From: Angiostrongylus vasorum
Lineage: Eukaryota; Nematoda; Chromadorea; Rhabditida; Metastrongylidae
Assembly: GCA_018806985.1 (NCBI GenBank)
Contig: JADANN010000420.1
Location: 1,426,001 to 1,490,000, forward strand
Reading direction: 5' to 3'
Length of the DNA: 64,000 nt
The translations under genes and the position numbers were made by a program. Positions 1 through 12,100 of the stretch are shown here, one piece after another (the stretch's first letter is position 1; each line of letters starts with the position of its first letter). The notes beneath the pieces were generated by a model. It was not told the DNA's origin. It worked only from the letters and a program-made list of their open reading frames with translations, and did no database searches.

Positions 1-96
1 CCTGAAGGGATGGAAGGCTTGGTGGGCCATGGGCGCTGGGATCGATTCCACGTGTGTGTCGCAGTGGCGCCTCCAACCACTGCGCCACACGCGCTA
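1..96 (-). mobile_element. SINE-A copy, tRNA-like head end
   Basis: Reverse complement of the SINE-A head. The last bases read on the minus strand give a GCGCGTGTGGCGCAGTGG-like box A region, followed by a GAATCGATCCC-like box B. The rest of the element runs off the left edge of the window. The same segment recurs at 17.8, 46.2, 59.3 and 62.1 kb, which sets the boundary. It lies in or beside an intron of the ABC transporter gene. Confidence 0.8.
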
Positions 97-467
97 TTTT
101 CCTGGGTACGGATACTACCCAAAATTTTAGTATGTCACTTCAAACGTTTTCACTCCTGCGTACTAAGGTAGAAAGAAGTAAGAGTGAATGTCGACAACCA
201 ATAACAGCTTAACAACTCTGCAGTCTTCGCATTGCCCACGGCAGAGCTGGTGAAATCACCAAGTTGAATTTCATGACAGAAGGTTCACGGAAGATTCCTC
301 ATGAGCATCATGGATATGAATATGATGCTTTCTCTATTCCAAGAGCGATAGGAGGTCACTGGACTCTCTAGAGCGTTATGTGGAAGGTGACAGCTAATTA
401 GTTCATTTGACGATTTAACAAGATGACTATTCGAACTAATGGTAAATGTAAAGACATTGTATTACAG

Positions 468-1939
468 ATTGCTCTTGTTGGACAAGAGCCAGTGTTATTC
501 GCTCGATCAGTTATGGAAAACATTCGCTACGGTGCAGACGTCATGGAGGGGGGTAAGCGAATGATAATCTAACATCGCCCATGAACCAATGCGATCCATA
601 GACTAATCCAGGTTTATCAGTAGTTGTTTGTTTCTAGTGGTTATAGAGAACCTGTAACTTCATGGGTGAGATAAAGGGATCCAAATACACATCTAGTAAG
701 CCTACATTGAGGAATTATTGTCATGCTGATACTTGTCCTATCGAAGTATCACTTCACCTGAAATACAGTTTGAGTAAAACAATGTTATTTTTCCGACGAC
801 GAAAATGAAAACCGGCTTAGTGTTGTAGCGATAATACCTCGAAAAAAGCCAAAAAAGATCGATATTACCAAATTTAGATGGATTGTCTGTTTTCAACAAG
901 CTTGTTGTATTTTCAACAAGTAGGATAATATCAACATAACAATTAATTCCACATATGACCGTCTATGAGATTCAAGATGTAATCACAATGATGTTGAGAT
1001 ATTTGCAGAACTCGGAACCTCAGGTCAGCTTCGAACCCGCGATTACCCTTCCTTGGTTTTAGGCAAACAGATAAATAAAATAGCTAAACGTTGTGTTTTA
1101 AACCGCAACTTCAGTTTAAATGCATTCAAATGCCAATTTGTACACCCCAGGTCAGTTCTCTTGACGGATGATTGCTGATAGCACCGTTAGGGTAAAAAAA
1201 CTGGCGTGTGAAAGGCAAAGCAAGGGTCTCGATGGTGCACTAAATAACATGTGAATTTCCGGAAAGGGTAATCGCGGGTTCGAAGCTGATGTGGGGTTCC
1301 GAATTCTGCAAAGATTTCAGTATTACTGTAGTTGTGTTTGACATAGTACACTGGTATGAAAAAATAATAGGCAGTAAATAAACAGTTAGTATTGTAATTC
1401 AGGATGTAGTTAAAGCTGCGGAACTTGCAAACGCTCATGGATTTATTATGCAGACTATGATGAAGTACGAAACTAACGTTGGAGAGAAAGGCAGTCAGAT
1501 GTCTGGGGGTCAAAAACAACGGATTGCTATTGCAAGAGCGTTAGTTAGACAACCAGCAATACTCCTACTTGATGAGGCAACATCAGCTCTCGACACAGAA
1601 TCCGAACATCTCGTGCAGGAGGCCATCTACAAGAATCTTGGCGGTAAAACTGTAATAATGATTGCACACCGGCTGTCTACTGTAGAAAAAGCGGACAAGA
1701 TTATTGTCATTAACAAGGGCAAAGTCGAGCAGATGGGAAAACATGACGAACTTCTACAACAACCTGGCACTTATGCAGCTCTGGTGACTAGACAGATGAT
1801 AGGACCACAAGCACCTCATGTGGATCTGAGCCTCTCATCACAACCAAGAGCTATTGAAGCCACCAGTGGTCAATATAGTGCTACCTCACCATTATCTACA
1901 AGCCTGACATATTCAGCCAGCAGTGTGACGTCACGTTAA
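468..1939 (+). CDS. ABC half-transporter (TAP/HAF-like), C-terminal NBD exons, 5' partial
   Basis: Two exons. Exon 468-552 follows ATTACAG and ends at a GTAAGC donor; it encodes a Q-loop segment ([19 protein letters not shown]). Exon 1410-1939 (phase 1) encodes a signature motif [15 protein letters not shown], Walker [13 protein letters not shown] with its catalytic glutamate, D-loop and H-loop histidine (IAHRLS), then a Ser/Thr-rich tail and TAA. This is the second half of a nucleotide-binding domain of the ABCB type. NEKG-type spacing and [11 protein letters not shown] resemble nematode HAF-4/HAF-9 (TAPL/ABCB9) half-transporters, which act in lysosome-related membranes; that assignment is by memory of the family. 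The signature serine replaces LSGGQ by MSGGQ, a common variation. The Walker A exon and transmembrane exons are not in the window, so they either lie upstream or are lost. An 857-base intron contains a SINE-B pair. An acceptor at 1402 is also possible but breaks the frame. Confidence 0.85.
981..1395 (+). mobile_element. SINE-B inverted pair in the ABC intron
   Basis: Bases 981-1074 are the minus-oriented head side, recognised by TGAGATATTTGCAGAACT and a CGAACCCGCGATTACCC block. Bases 1128-1395 are a plus-oriented copy with GGTGCAC box A remnant, GGAAAGGGTAATCGCGGG, box B GGGTTCGAAGC and the tail ending ATAATAGGCAGTAAATAA. The two halves form an inverted repeat. The tail stops about 15 bases before the start of the last ABC exon. 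Confidence 0.75.
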
Positions 1940-2272
1940 CTATTCTCACTAGCATTGTTGTGTCCTGTGGACGGCAAATGCTTAGTATAGAAAGAAAGCC
2001 CAATAATTTGTTGTTGTTCATATGAATTCCTAACTTCCAACTTTTTATTTTCAGGTTGTTGAATTTCGTTTTTTTTGTTGATTTTTGTCGAAAGTAAACA
2101 ATTAGAATTGCTTCGTAAACGCAGACGAAAACAAAGGCTTCAAAATGTTGACTTTAATGACACGAGGGAGGTTCCCAAGATATAATTGATATTCAGTTTC
2201 TGCAGCGAGATCTTTAACTGTGTGCCACAGTAAATGTTCTAAGAAGAATTTTTGGATTTAAAGAGTGATACA

Positions 2273-2659
2273 CCTCCCAACGGTTTACCGCATCATCGTG
2301 GCTGGGAGGTGTTCCTGGGTGTCGGACTGCAATGTACAGCGGGGGGATCCATCCTCTGGCAGGGTCTTCCAGGCTGAGAAGGAATCCGGCGTTTCCATCA
2401 GGAAGTCTGGCTAGGAGTAAACCAATACCAAGATCCACCACCGTCCTCGTATCAAAGTCGCATGGTGGCAAATCTCTCGCTGATCCGCAAGGGCTGCGAC
2501 TGCCTGTGGTGGTGAAGACCTGAGGCAGACTTTGGCCGGGCTGAAGTGATTCCAGGTAAACGCAATGGCTTAACCAGCAATTCTCCGAAAAATGGAGATT
2601 ATGCTGGGGCCGGCACAACAGGTGAAGACGGGCCATTCAAGTATCAACAGTCAAGTAAA
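2273..2659 (+). mobile_element. SR element (RTE-derived short element), near full length
   Basis: Begins CCTCCCAACGGTTTACCGC and soon gives CTGGGAGG, which together form a small 5' hairpin. Continues through the diagnostic GTAAACCAATACCAAGATCC and CGCATGGTGGCAAATCTC blocks. Ends GGGCCATTCAAGTATCAA with an AAGTAA run. The same order is found at 12.3, 22.7, 24.4 (minus) and 32.5 kb. No protein is encoded; the open frames on both strands are incidental. Confidence 0.8.
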
Positions 2660-2671
2660 GAGTGATATAAA

Positions 2672-2772
2672 CGAATTCCACTTTATTCTTTATTCCGATT
2701 TCGGCGGATTTCGCCTTGCTTAGTGTTTGGAAGGGTGAAGTTCTCTGCAATCTACCCAACGAAACAGAGAAG
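2672..2772. repeat. Single arm of a fold-back (FB) element
   Basis: Contains CTTTATTCTTTATTCCGA, a GGCGGATTTCGCCTTGCT core and CCAACGAAACAGAGAA. This order matches the left arm of the complete inverted repeat at 62.5 kb. The second arm is missing. Confidence 0.6.
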
Positions 2773-3039
2773 GTACTAAACCAATATTTCAATTGAATTG
2801 GAAACAAAATTAACTCTTAAAAGAGACAAGTAATAATAAGTAGGAAATAATAAGAAGTTGAAGTTGCTTTTTGTGAACGACGAGAATTTCCATAGAGTTT
2901 TGAACACTAAGACTCTGCTACCGTCGTCTACTTCCTCCCCAAGATCATTATCATCATCACTGATGGGATTTAAAGACGACAAACAACAGCATGTTTGTGT
3001 TATTTTTTAATTTTACTTCATATCATTGCAATATTTATT

Positions 3040-5110
3040 CCTCAAGTTCTGTGAACGAAGTACGGTATGGCGGAATAGCAGTGTTCAATTGCATTTACAA
3101 CAAGTCTGGAATGGAGTAGTAGATTGCAGATCAGATCACTCCGCCAGCAATAACGTAAGTCAAGCTGCTTCACCACGTTCCGAATCTTATCCTCCAGGAG
3201 TTTTGCAAATGGTTGCTGATAACGTGTTGAGTGGATCATCTGCTTCCGTCAAGACACGATTGTTACCACAAAGGAACGATGTGTCGATGCATTTTGTGGA
3301 TCGCAGTAATCGCACTTCACGATACAATGAAGACAAGCGTTCCAATTGCAATGGATTCGGACTTTCACTGTCGTCCTTTGATTCAAATTCAGAAGGTCAC
3401 GTTGGAACATCCGATTTCTAGATTGGTCCATATCTTATGAAAGCATACAACGTTATCTGTGGTCCGTCCACAATCCACAATGCAATTGTCTGAACCACGT
3501 CTTGGATATAGAACTTGGAATGCGCCCTATGCAACGAAACCTCCACTTGCCGTACCGTCAAACATCGAAAGCTCTCGGGATGGTATAGGTAGGTACGTCG
3601 CGACCAGAGGGATCGGTATCATTAAATGTTTTTTCGTCGTCGCGCTATCAAAATCAAATACTAAACGTTGCTTATGGCATGGCAGCACTTCCTTTCGGTG
3701 CACCAACTAATCCTCAATCTAGTGCCAATCGTTCGACCCAGTCCTACTCAGCAATGGGTGGGTCGTCCTCACTTCCTTCACTTGCGCAAATACCATCTCA
3801 GCCCATGATGTACATAAAGCGCAAACGACCACCAACGCAATCACCACCGGCTCCAACACTAGGAGGAAATTCAAGTATTTTCGCTGGTGGAATTCCAACA
3901 ATGCCGGAACTACATCTGGATCCAGAAATGAGTATTGAAGGATATAATAGTGCAGAAATGCCAATGTTCAGCGTATCAAGACAGCCGTCGAATATTAGTC
4001 ACTTTGGCGGTTGTCAGGGCAGACATAGAACTGACAATAACAGTCCAAGACACCCAAACAAGAGTTATCTTCTGGACGATTTCAGCAACAACCGAACTGC
4101 TCACCCTCAAATAGCCGATATTCTATCACATGTAGCATAATTTGCTAAAGATCAACATAGATCTCTATTTATCCAACAAAAACTTGAGCGTGCATCTGCA
4201 GAAGAGAAGTAAATGCCTTTCGATGAAGTTCATTCACTCCTTTCTTTTTTCTTTTTCACTAATGCTCACATTCTAATGGTAGATGTCTTTGGTGATTACG
4301 CGATTGAGAAGTTTTTCGAATATGGAACTACAAAACAGAAAGCTGCGCTTGGCCACTCTTCGATCCGAAAGACGTTATGAACCTAGCTCTCAAAATGTGT
4401 GGATGTCGTGTAATCCAGAAAGCTTTGGAATCTGCAGGTGAAAAGATTCAGCTAGGAATTCTACGAAAGTTAGAAAATTAGGCAATGAAATGAGTGAAAG
4501 ACCAGAATGGAAACCATTTAATTCAGATAATTGAAAAAGTGAGACCTGAACGGCTTTAGTTCATCACCGGCCCTTTTACGAAAAAACGGACCTGAAACTA
4601 TTGTACAATTATCCATGCATCCGTATGGGTTAGAGTTATTCAAAGAGTGCTTGAGCATTGCACAAATTAACAGAGAAGACTTGCTCTGGAAACTCTTCAT
4701 GCAAATGAACGCTCACTTGCTCTGGACCAATATGGAAACTATGTTATGCAACACGTTATTGAACACGGAAGTGATCCAGACAGAGATCTTACTATACAAG
4801 AGATAAGTGGTAACGTCTTGAAATATGCACAGCACAAGTTTGCTTCTAATGTCATCGAGAAGTGTTTGATCTGCAATGGACCTCACGATAAAGCACTTGT
4901 CATCGATGAAGTTTGCGTAGATAATGATGATCCATCGACTCCCATTCTTCTCATGATGAAGGACCAATTTACTAACTACGTTGCGCAGAAAATGCTGAAC
5001 ATAGTTTATCCTAATCACCGCAAAAAATGACGTACGCAATCAAGCCAAATGTCCTTACAATAGGAAGTTATTTTGTTTTTCAATGCGATTAAAATCTTGG
5101 TTTAGCACTT
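3040..5110 (+). pseudogene. Pumilio/PUF-family RNA-binding protein, decayed probable processed copy
   Basis: The 3' two thirds encodes PUF repeats in order: LLDDFSNNR before repeat 1, FIQQKLERA, DVFGDYAIEKFFEYGT, CGCRVIQKALES, VKDQNGNHLIQ, MQHVIEHG, ISGNVLKYAQHKFASNVIEK and KDQFTNYVAQKML. PUF proteins bind 3' UTRs and repress translation. The reading frame is broken: TAA at 4138-4140 falls between repeat-1 helices, TGA and TAG codons occur near 4376 and 4481, and the frame shifts again near 4720 and 5030. A Ser/Pro/Gln-rich region upstream (from about 3040) looks like a Pumilio N-terminus and is also split over several frames. No intron-like interruption was seen across the repeats, which suggests retroposition; an aged genomic duplicate is the alternative. 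A C/T-rich stretch near 4235 may be a small insertion. Confidence 0.85.
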
Positions 5111-5906
5111 TCTCTGTTTAGTTATGGAGGTGTAAGGCTGGGTAGATTGTGTTTAAGAATATTGCTGTTGCAGCAGGATATCGCAAAATAGAGAACAAAG
5201 AAAAAACGATATGTTTATGACCTCTTTAACAACAGAAAACAATAACAATCTTAGTCTAACTAAAACAAGATAAAGGACCAACGTGGGTAGTACGGTAGTC
5301 GACCATACTGCCATTACAAAAAACCCTTTATGTTAGGAATAACGCATGCGTAGTGCTTCAGCAACACAGCAGCCTTTTGAAAACGATGTGTCACCAAAGA
5401 ACAGCACAATAACCGCCTAAAAATATTCCCTTTAGAAAATCCTACAGAGTTACTTTATAACTACTAACTATTCACAAGGACAATTAAAGGGTTTCACATT
5501 TTAAGCAATGCATAGCCTTAAATCCTTATACGTCTCTTAGATATTTTTCACTTCTGTTGTTTTGCTCCGAGAGATGCAAATAAAAATACGATGTCCCAAA
5601 CTATTGCACAAACCATATATCTCCTTCCATAAATGACAGGTTAAAAAATCTTTCTCGATTACATCACCAACCATATTTGTCGTTTCTATGGACACAATAT
5701 TTCACTCTGTTACGTACAATACATAATTCATGTTACGGTACCTACTTTTTATCATTTTAAAAACTACTCTACCTCCATATTGTAATATCTATCCATGGAG
5801 ATTGAAACAGTGATTATCTTCTTGGGCACGTCTTAAAAGCGACTTTGAATGAGAGTAAAATAGTAATTTTAATGAGTAAATAATCGAATAGTACCAAAAT
5901 AAAAGG

Positions 5907-6160
5907 CTACAGAATATGGCAGTCACTCACATTGGGTATAGCATAGGTCATACTGTTGAAACTACTCGAGTGATCTAACCAATTTGAATCATTGGGTTTG
6001 AATACGCTTTGAACAGCGTCATGGTCGGAAAGGTAATTGCGATCTGCGCTGGACAAAAACGAAGAACGCAAACGGGCATAGTTTAACGAGCTGACTGGGA
6101 TACCTGTAATCACGGTAACGTTGAAAAACGAAACATACTCAGTGATCATTGCACTGGCAA
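5907..6160 (-). CDS. Membrane-protein gene, last exon found
   Basis: Starts after a TTTTTTGAG acceptor and enters in phase 1, matching the exon before it. Encodes a hydrophilic Ser/Asn-rich tail (YARLRSSFLSSADRNYLSD, FKPNDSNWLDHSSSF). It either stops at TAA at 5907 or splices at the GTGAGT starting 5930. No clear downstream exon was seen in 5100-5900. Confidence 0.55.
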
Positions 6161-9100
6161 CTCAAAAAACATCGTACCAACCCTCAGAAGGTAAACACAC
6201 TCGAGTATCCAGTGCAAGTTCTTCACTTATTAATTAATTACTTAATAATTTAGAACAATCAAGTTTTTTAGTTATTGAGTAGTAATGTAAAATTCAATGA
6301 GAGTGTATTCCAACATTATATCCTAAATACTACTAAAGCCGGCAGACAACGATTTCGTATCAACTTACGCTTATTTGATGGCATCGGCTTATTATATGAA
6401 GGCACTGGGCTGTTATTATAAGTCGGTGGTAGGTCGAACGACTCCAACAGACTCTTCCGATAACCTGGACTTCGCCTTGAAATTCTGGAGAATTTCGAGG
6501 AATCTTCAATTGATGACAGTAACGACATGCAGTCATATTTGCATTTTGGTTTTGCTGGTAAGGCAGCTGCTAGATTCTCGTTAAGTTCTGATTTGACTGC
6601 GAAATCAATATCCTGAACATTCTTTGTCCTTTTGAAATCATATCGGCGACATACATAGATTACTGTAGCAATATGAAGCACCATCTGAAAATAAAAGAAT
6701 CATTCCTAGATTGTAAAACGTGCCACTCATTATAGAAAGTAGGTGAACGTTAGAATCAAATCAGAATTTCGTGTAAAACTGTGTGTATCCACTTCTAGCC
6801 TTCAGTCAATCACCGAATATCTGCAGACGGCGCCACTGAATTGGCTAATTTTTCCAGTCATGCGTCAAAATAAAAAAAATGGCAGTACTTAATTCAACAA
6901 AACAAAGAAGAACTAAAGTTTCCGTCCAGTGTTCTCATGAAGAAAATCGGCCACCACTACGATGGTCTTTATCTTCTGCACTTAACGTCCTATAGAAAAA
7001 AGTCGCTGGTGCCTTTTCTCTAGTCTGGAGATTAAATTCTGTGATTGTATCAGGTTCTTCAGGAATTAATGTCCGATTTCAACCTAAATTCATAAATCAG
7101 CTGAGAACAAACTTTATTAGTCGTAATCAAAACGATTAGAAACTACACATTTCTTCCAACGAGGAAGAAGTTTATTTATATCAGTTGTGCGAAATTCTAG
7201 ACAAAACATATTCCTTTAGAATGTTCAACTTTCACAAAGTTGTTATACAACTTTATCCTGCTAACGTTTCGATATCCTCATCTTCTTCAGAGCCGATTAT
7301 CCCAGTCGATGGTACACAGTCGCTCGTGCTCGCGTTGTGGTTCTTCGTAGTCGTACAAGTGGAATCTTTTTGAGTGGAGCACCAGTGGAGCACCTTTCCA
7401 ATGTAGTAACCTCACTCAGCGATGCCCTTCTATACAGGATGGTTGTTGACCGATTGTCAACTGATACCAGAGAACAACCAAAATAACATTACTTCGCGTA
7501 ATGAGTGCTCTCGTCTATGACATCAGGTGGTGAGACGTCCAGTGGAGGCGACAAAACCTCGGATTTTGTAGGATCCCACCCTAACCGGGCGCCCTAATGA
7601 AAACGATCAAGACATTCCATAGAAAATGTTCCTTACTTTGCACCTATAGTCCCGAAACACTTTCCTAACGCGACCACCTTCACAATCTTCCGGAAGCCAC
7701 AAATAGCACCAAATTCCATGTGATCGCTCCACAAAAACTAAAAGCAGTAAAATCCACATATGCCAATTAAACAACAGGACCCATGTCAATCTTATAGAAG
7801 AGATCCTGTTAAGAAATGTAGCTGCAGCATGCTTTGTCGTCCACCCGTCCGCCTATTGCCAATTTTGTCGATTCGCAAGAGATTCTTTTCTCTCCCATGG
7901 TCGTGCTCCATCTTCAATCAACGAGTTATGCGAAGATCGGTCTAACCAACTGCTACTCACCGAACAATGCACCTATGAGCACGAGTTAGATGCGTCCTAC
8001 TATCACTTGAAGGATGTCATCTCCAATGATGTCTTTTTTATAAATTTGTTGTAGGAGACTTCAATGCCAGAGTAGGAAAGGCTAACGAAAGCAAATACAA
8101 CATCGGAAAATTTGGATCAGGAGAAGGAAATGAGAATAAAAAACCGTTGTAGACTTCTGTCTTAATCAGGTGCCTCAGTTGGAAACTCATTTTTTCAGAA
8201 GTCGCTGGTGGACACCGGACTCGCTCAACGGTACGTCACATGCCAAGATAGACCATACCTTTACAAACGGAAGATAGTCTCTATTTCTTGCATCGGTGCT
8301 CCTACCATTCCGTACTGAGTCCGATTACTGCCTTCTTCGATTCAGACATAAACCGGAAAATAATTCATATTCACCAAGACGGAAAAGTCAAGCTGTATAT
8401 GATGGTTACATTTTTTTTATTTTTTTAATGCTATCCATAATTGACAGATTAAGCAAGAGCAAAACGAAGACTACGATCTCCTTGTTGAGTGATTTAAAAC
8501 ATGTACCAAATTTTCCTCAGTTCCTAAAGCAAGAAGATCCGACCACATCTCCACTACCACTAAGTAGCTGCTGGAGAACAGAAAAAAAAAGCGGAAGTTT
8601 GATCCTATTCCAACACACTTAACATAGCTAGTAATAAATGCCAACTGCAAAAGAGTTTTTGCAGGACCTACATCGATGCAGAAAAAAAGGAACTGGTGGA
8701 AGCAGTACAAAAAGGAACCGGTCTGAAGAAATATCGTCGAGACATGGGTAACTATAATGTTGCGCTGTCAGCCTTGATGAACGAAGATCGACTTACTACG
8801 ATATCCCGCCATGATATGGAATTGATAACAGAGACGTTCTATACCAATCTTTTCTGCACCGCTACCTCCGTCTCGGACCTCGAAAACTCCATTGAAGAAA
8901 AGCCGAACTGGATTCTATCCTCTGAGGTTCGAGTTGCGACAAAAAGCATGAAGGAAGGCCCAGCTCCAGGACTCGATAATGTCACTAATGTCACCGCTTA
9001 TTTCTGTAGAGTTGGTGGCCACAAACTATATTTTCTCGCAATCCACATGACATCTCACCTTCAAAAAAGAGAATTTTCCAGATCAGTGGAAAACGTTGCG

Positions 9101-12100
9101 CATGGTCATCTCGCCCAACGATGGCCGAAGGGATCTTCGTAACTACCTGCCAATGCTTATTGAATATATTCTACAAGTTGCTCACGAAGATTATCCCTCT
9201 GCGCATATCGAAGACCTTACTAGTTTAGCAAGTAAGATTTCCAAAGGGATTTTGCTGCATGGACCACATCTAAACCGTGTCTAGGGCCACCGAAGTTTTC
9301 GGGGATACTACCTCCTCTACTCGTGACTTTTGTCCACTATGAAAAAGCGCTTGATGGAGTCGAAACGAACGGAATTCTATCAGTGCCTCTCAAGTAAGCA
9401 GTTGACCCGTCCTACATGAAAAGTCTAAATGACTGTGATCGCAAGAGCACAACGAAAATATAGCCTTCCTATAGACCCCTTACCACACCTAAGAGAAGAG
9501 GGATTTGACAAGACTACGCCGTATCGCCAAAGCTGCCTATTGACGCATTGAAGTGGATGAAGAAGTCACTCGACTGGAACAAGAAGGGCCTACAAGAAGG
9601 GGTATTGATGGAGAATTCCTACATATCACTATTTTTTTAATCTTTTCAAGAAGTACAAACGAAGCGGTGGCAATCGAACTGGATGGTTTCGATTAGAGAC
9701 AACCTCGTACATGTACCTGGGAGGTTGATGGACTTGGAACAACATCCAGGAAGAACTACAAAGAAAAAGTAGAGGATCATGGACTGTATTCCAGCTTCTC
9801 CAAGCCACCCGACGAACCAAAAAATTCCGCTCTCACTTATTCGACTAATGGTCCTCTTAGCGATCTATTATGCAGAGGAGACGTGGGCTGATACTTCGAA
9901 AGAATACTGCGCACCACTCGCAGAGCGCTTGAAGGATCCCTTCTGAATTATCACCGCTACACACAACATCCAGCCATAATGCGAACCTCAGACCTTCAAA
10001 GTCTATTTGACCTATAAGGCGTAATACATCACATATCGATAGCGAAACACAGATTTGCCAGTCATATAATAAAAATAGACAACAGATTAACGAAAACAGG
10101 TGTAGCGTGAGCTCCACGAAAAAAGCAGGCGTCTCCTAGGACGACCTTCTACACGTTGGGGGTACGTGTTCGTAATGAAAATCATTCATCTGTACTCGAA
10201 AATGTTGATGTTGTGCAGATCATGGTACGACGCTCGCACAGACCACCATGCTCGAAGCAAACCAGCACCATGGACAACGAACGCGAGGCAAAGCAATAAA
10301 TGGAAAATATGCTCGGGTCCGCACTAGTCGTGAAGATGGGTCTCCAAGTTCTAATTGCAATGGAAAGTACATAAAAAAGTGCTACAATCTACAAATTTCT
10401 GCGAAGAAGAAACAACTTGCTTAAAAATCTGGAGTTTTGGAAGGTCGTTGAGGACAGTTCTGCCCCCTCCCCCTTGAAGCATTTCTACTACAGGAAGTTG
10501 CAGAGATGCATGAAGTGGTAATTGGAAGGCCAGTTATCCGTAAAGTATGTTGGATGAGAGACAGTTTTGTAGGCCAGCTCGTTTAATATTTTAACCGTCG
10601 GTTATACGATGACTCTGCGCGGTAATGACAAAGTATTGGTGCCCTTCTGTTGAGCAAAGCGGGGCGCAGCCATTGAAGTTTGTGGTGCACTTCAACGGTT
10701 TGTTGGACCTACTTCTCCGTTTTAATCTTTTCACACAGATTGAGGAAGCTGGGATGGATGAAACTACCTGCGAACCACGAAACGTTCAACACGACCTTCT
10801 TTTGATGCAGTTTCCGTTTTAGCATGTGCCTCATTGCTGTCCAAACACTAGGCTTATCGTCCCCAGTTATCAAAGAGGCTTCATTTTTTCTTCGAACGTT
10901 TCAATAAGGGTGACAAAGGTGTCATTATGTTTGCGTAGAAGAAGTGTCGACTAAGGTCCAAAACGGCGACTTCCTCGAGTCCCATTCACTTCTTGCGGCA
11001 TCCATTTGGGAAGCTTCCTCGACTTTCCAATTATCTTTACATTCTCTGAGATGGATGAGTTCTTCCGTAAATTCTCAAGCAGTTCTGCGTGTAATTGTTT
11101 CCATCAAAGCCTTCAAGTCATCGTCATCATTCAAGGTCGAAGTCACCACGATGAAGCTTTCTAATGCAACGTCGCAATGTATCTTCGCTGATATCAGCAA
11201 TATTTCGAATCCTTGTGCTAGGTACATCCGAGTTTGAATTCGTAGCACGTATGTCGAAGATGTTGCCTTTAAAATATGTCAAAATCATATTCGATATTAA
11301 GGTTCAATTATACAAAGCGAAAGCGCATAAAATTTCGAAAAAAACAACTAATGCTACAAGATATAGAAGAGAAATGAAATTAGAAACCAGACATTACTTC
11401 CCGAGCATTCTAACATTTCCTCAGTTCAACGTATTTCCATGCAAAAATTAAGCGTAAGGAGAGTGAAATTCAACTAAACTCAGAGGAAAAACGATTTTTT
11501 TGCTTATGCACGCACACTCACCTCCGCCACGATGAATAATGCCAGTATGATCACAGAGAGCACAGCAAGGATAAACGAAATGGATGAGATGTTCAATTTC
11601 AGCAAACTCCATGTGGCAACAACAATGCCATTAAAAACTAGAACAGCAAATAAAACCTGGAAAGCTGTATCTCAGAATTTATAAATGCACAAAAAAGACA
11701 ATAGAAACACTATCACATCCTTAACTGAAGGGCAACATTAAATCTATTGGTGGAAAATTATTCTGGAAATAAATGAATATCCCAGGAACAAACCATAAGG
11801 GGAAGATATACAATTATAACGAGAAAACTTACTTCGACGAATACACTTGGCACACTCATTACTATCCTTAACCATTGAGGAGCAAACCATGAGGAATTCT
11901 TCTCCATTTCAGACGTGTACAAGGTACCAAGCATCAATACAGAACCAAAATTGCAAAAATAGTACAATATTACATTTAATAGAAATGATAACACAAATAA
12001 AAATGTCCCATTGCCCATTATTACCTAAACGTGCAAATTAACTATAACGAACATCTTTTCGAAGAAATGCGTCTCAACGCCGGTACGTCATTCGAAATTA

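Noticed and set aside
10944..11451. Plus-strand ORFs of about 95 codons
   Set aside because: They are antisense to the mariner transposase relic, which explains the coding-like composition.
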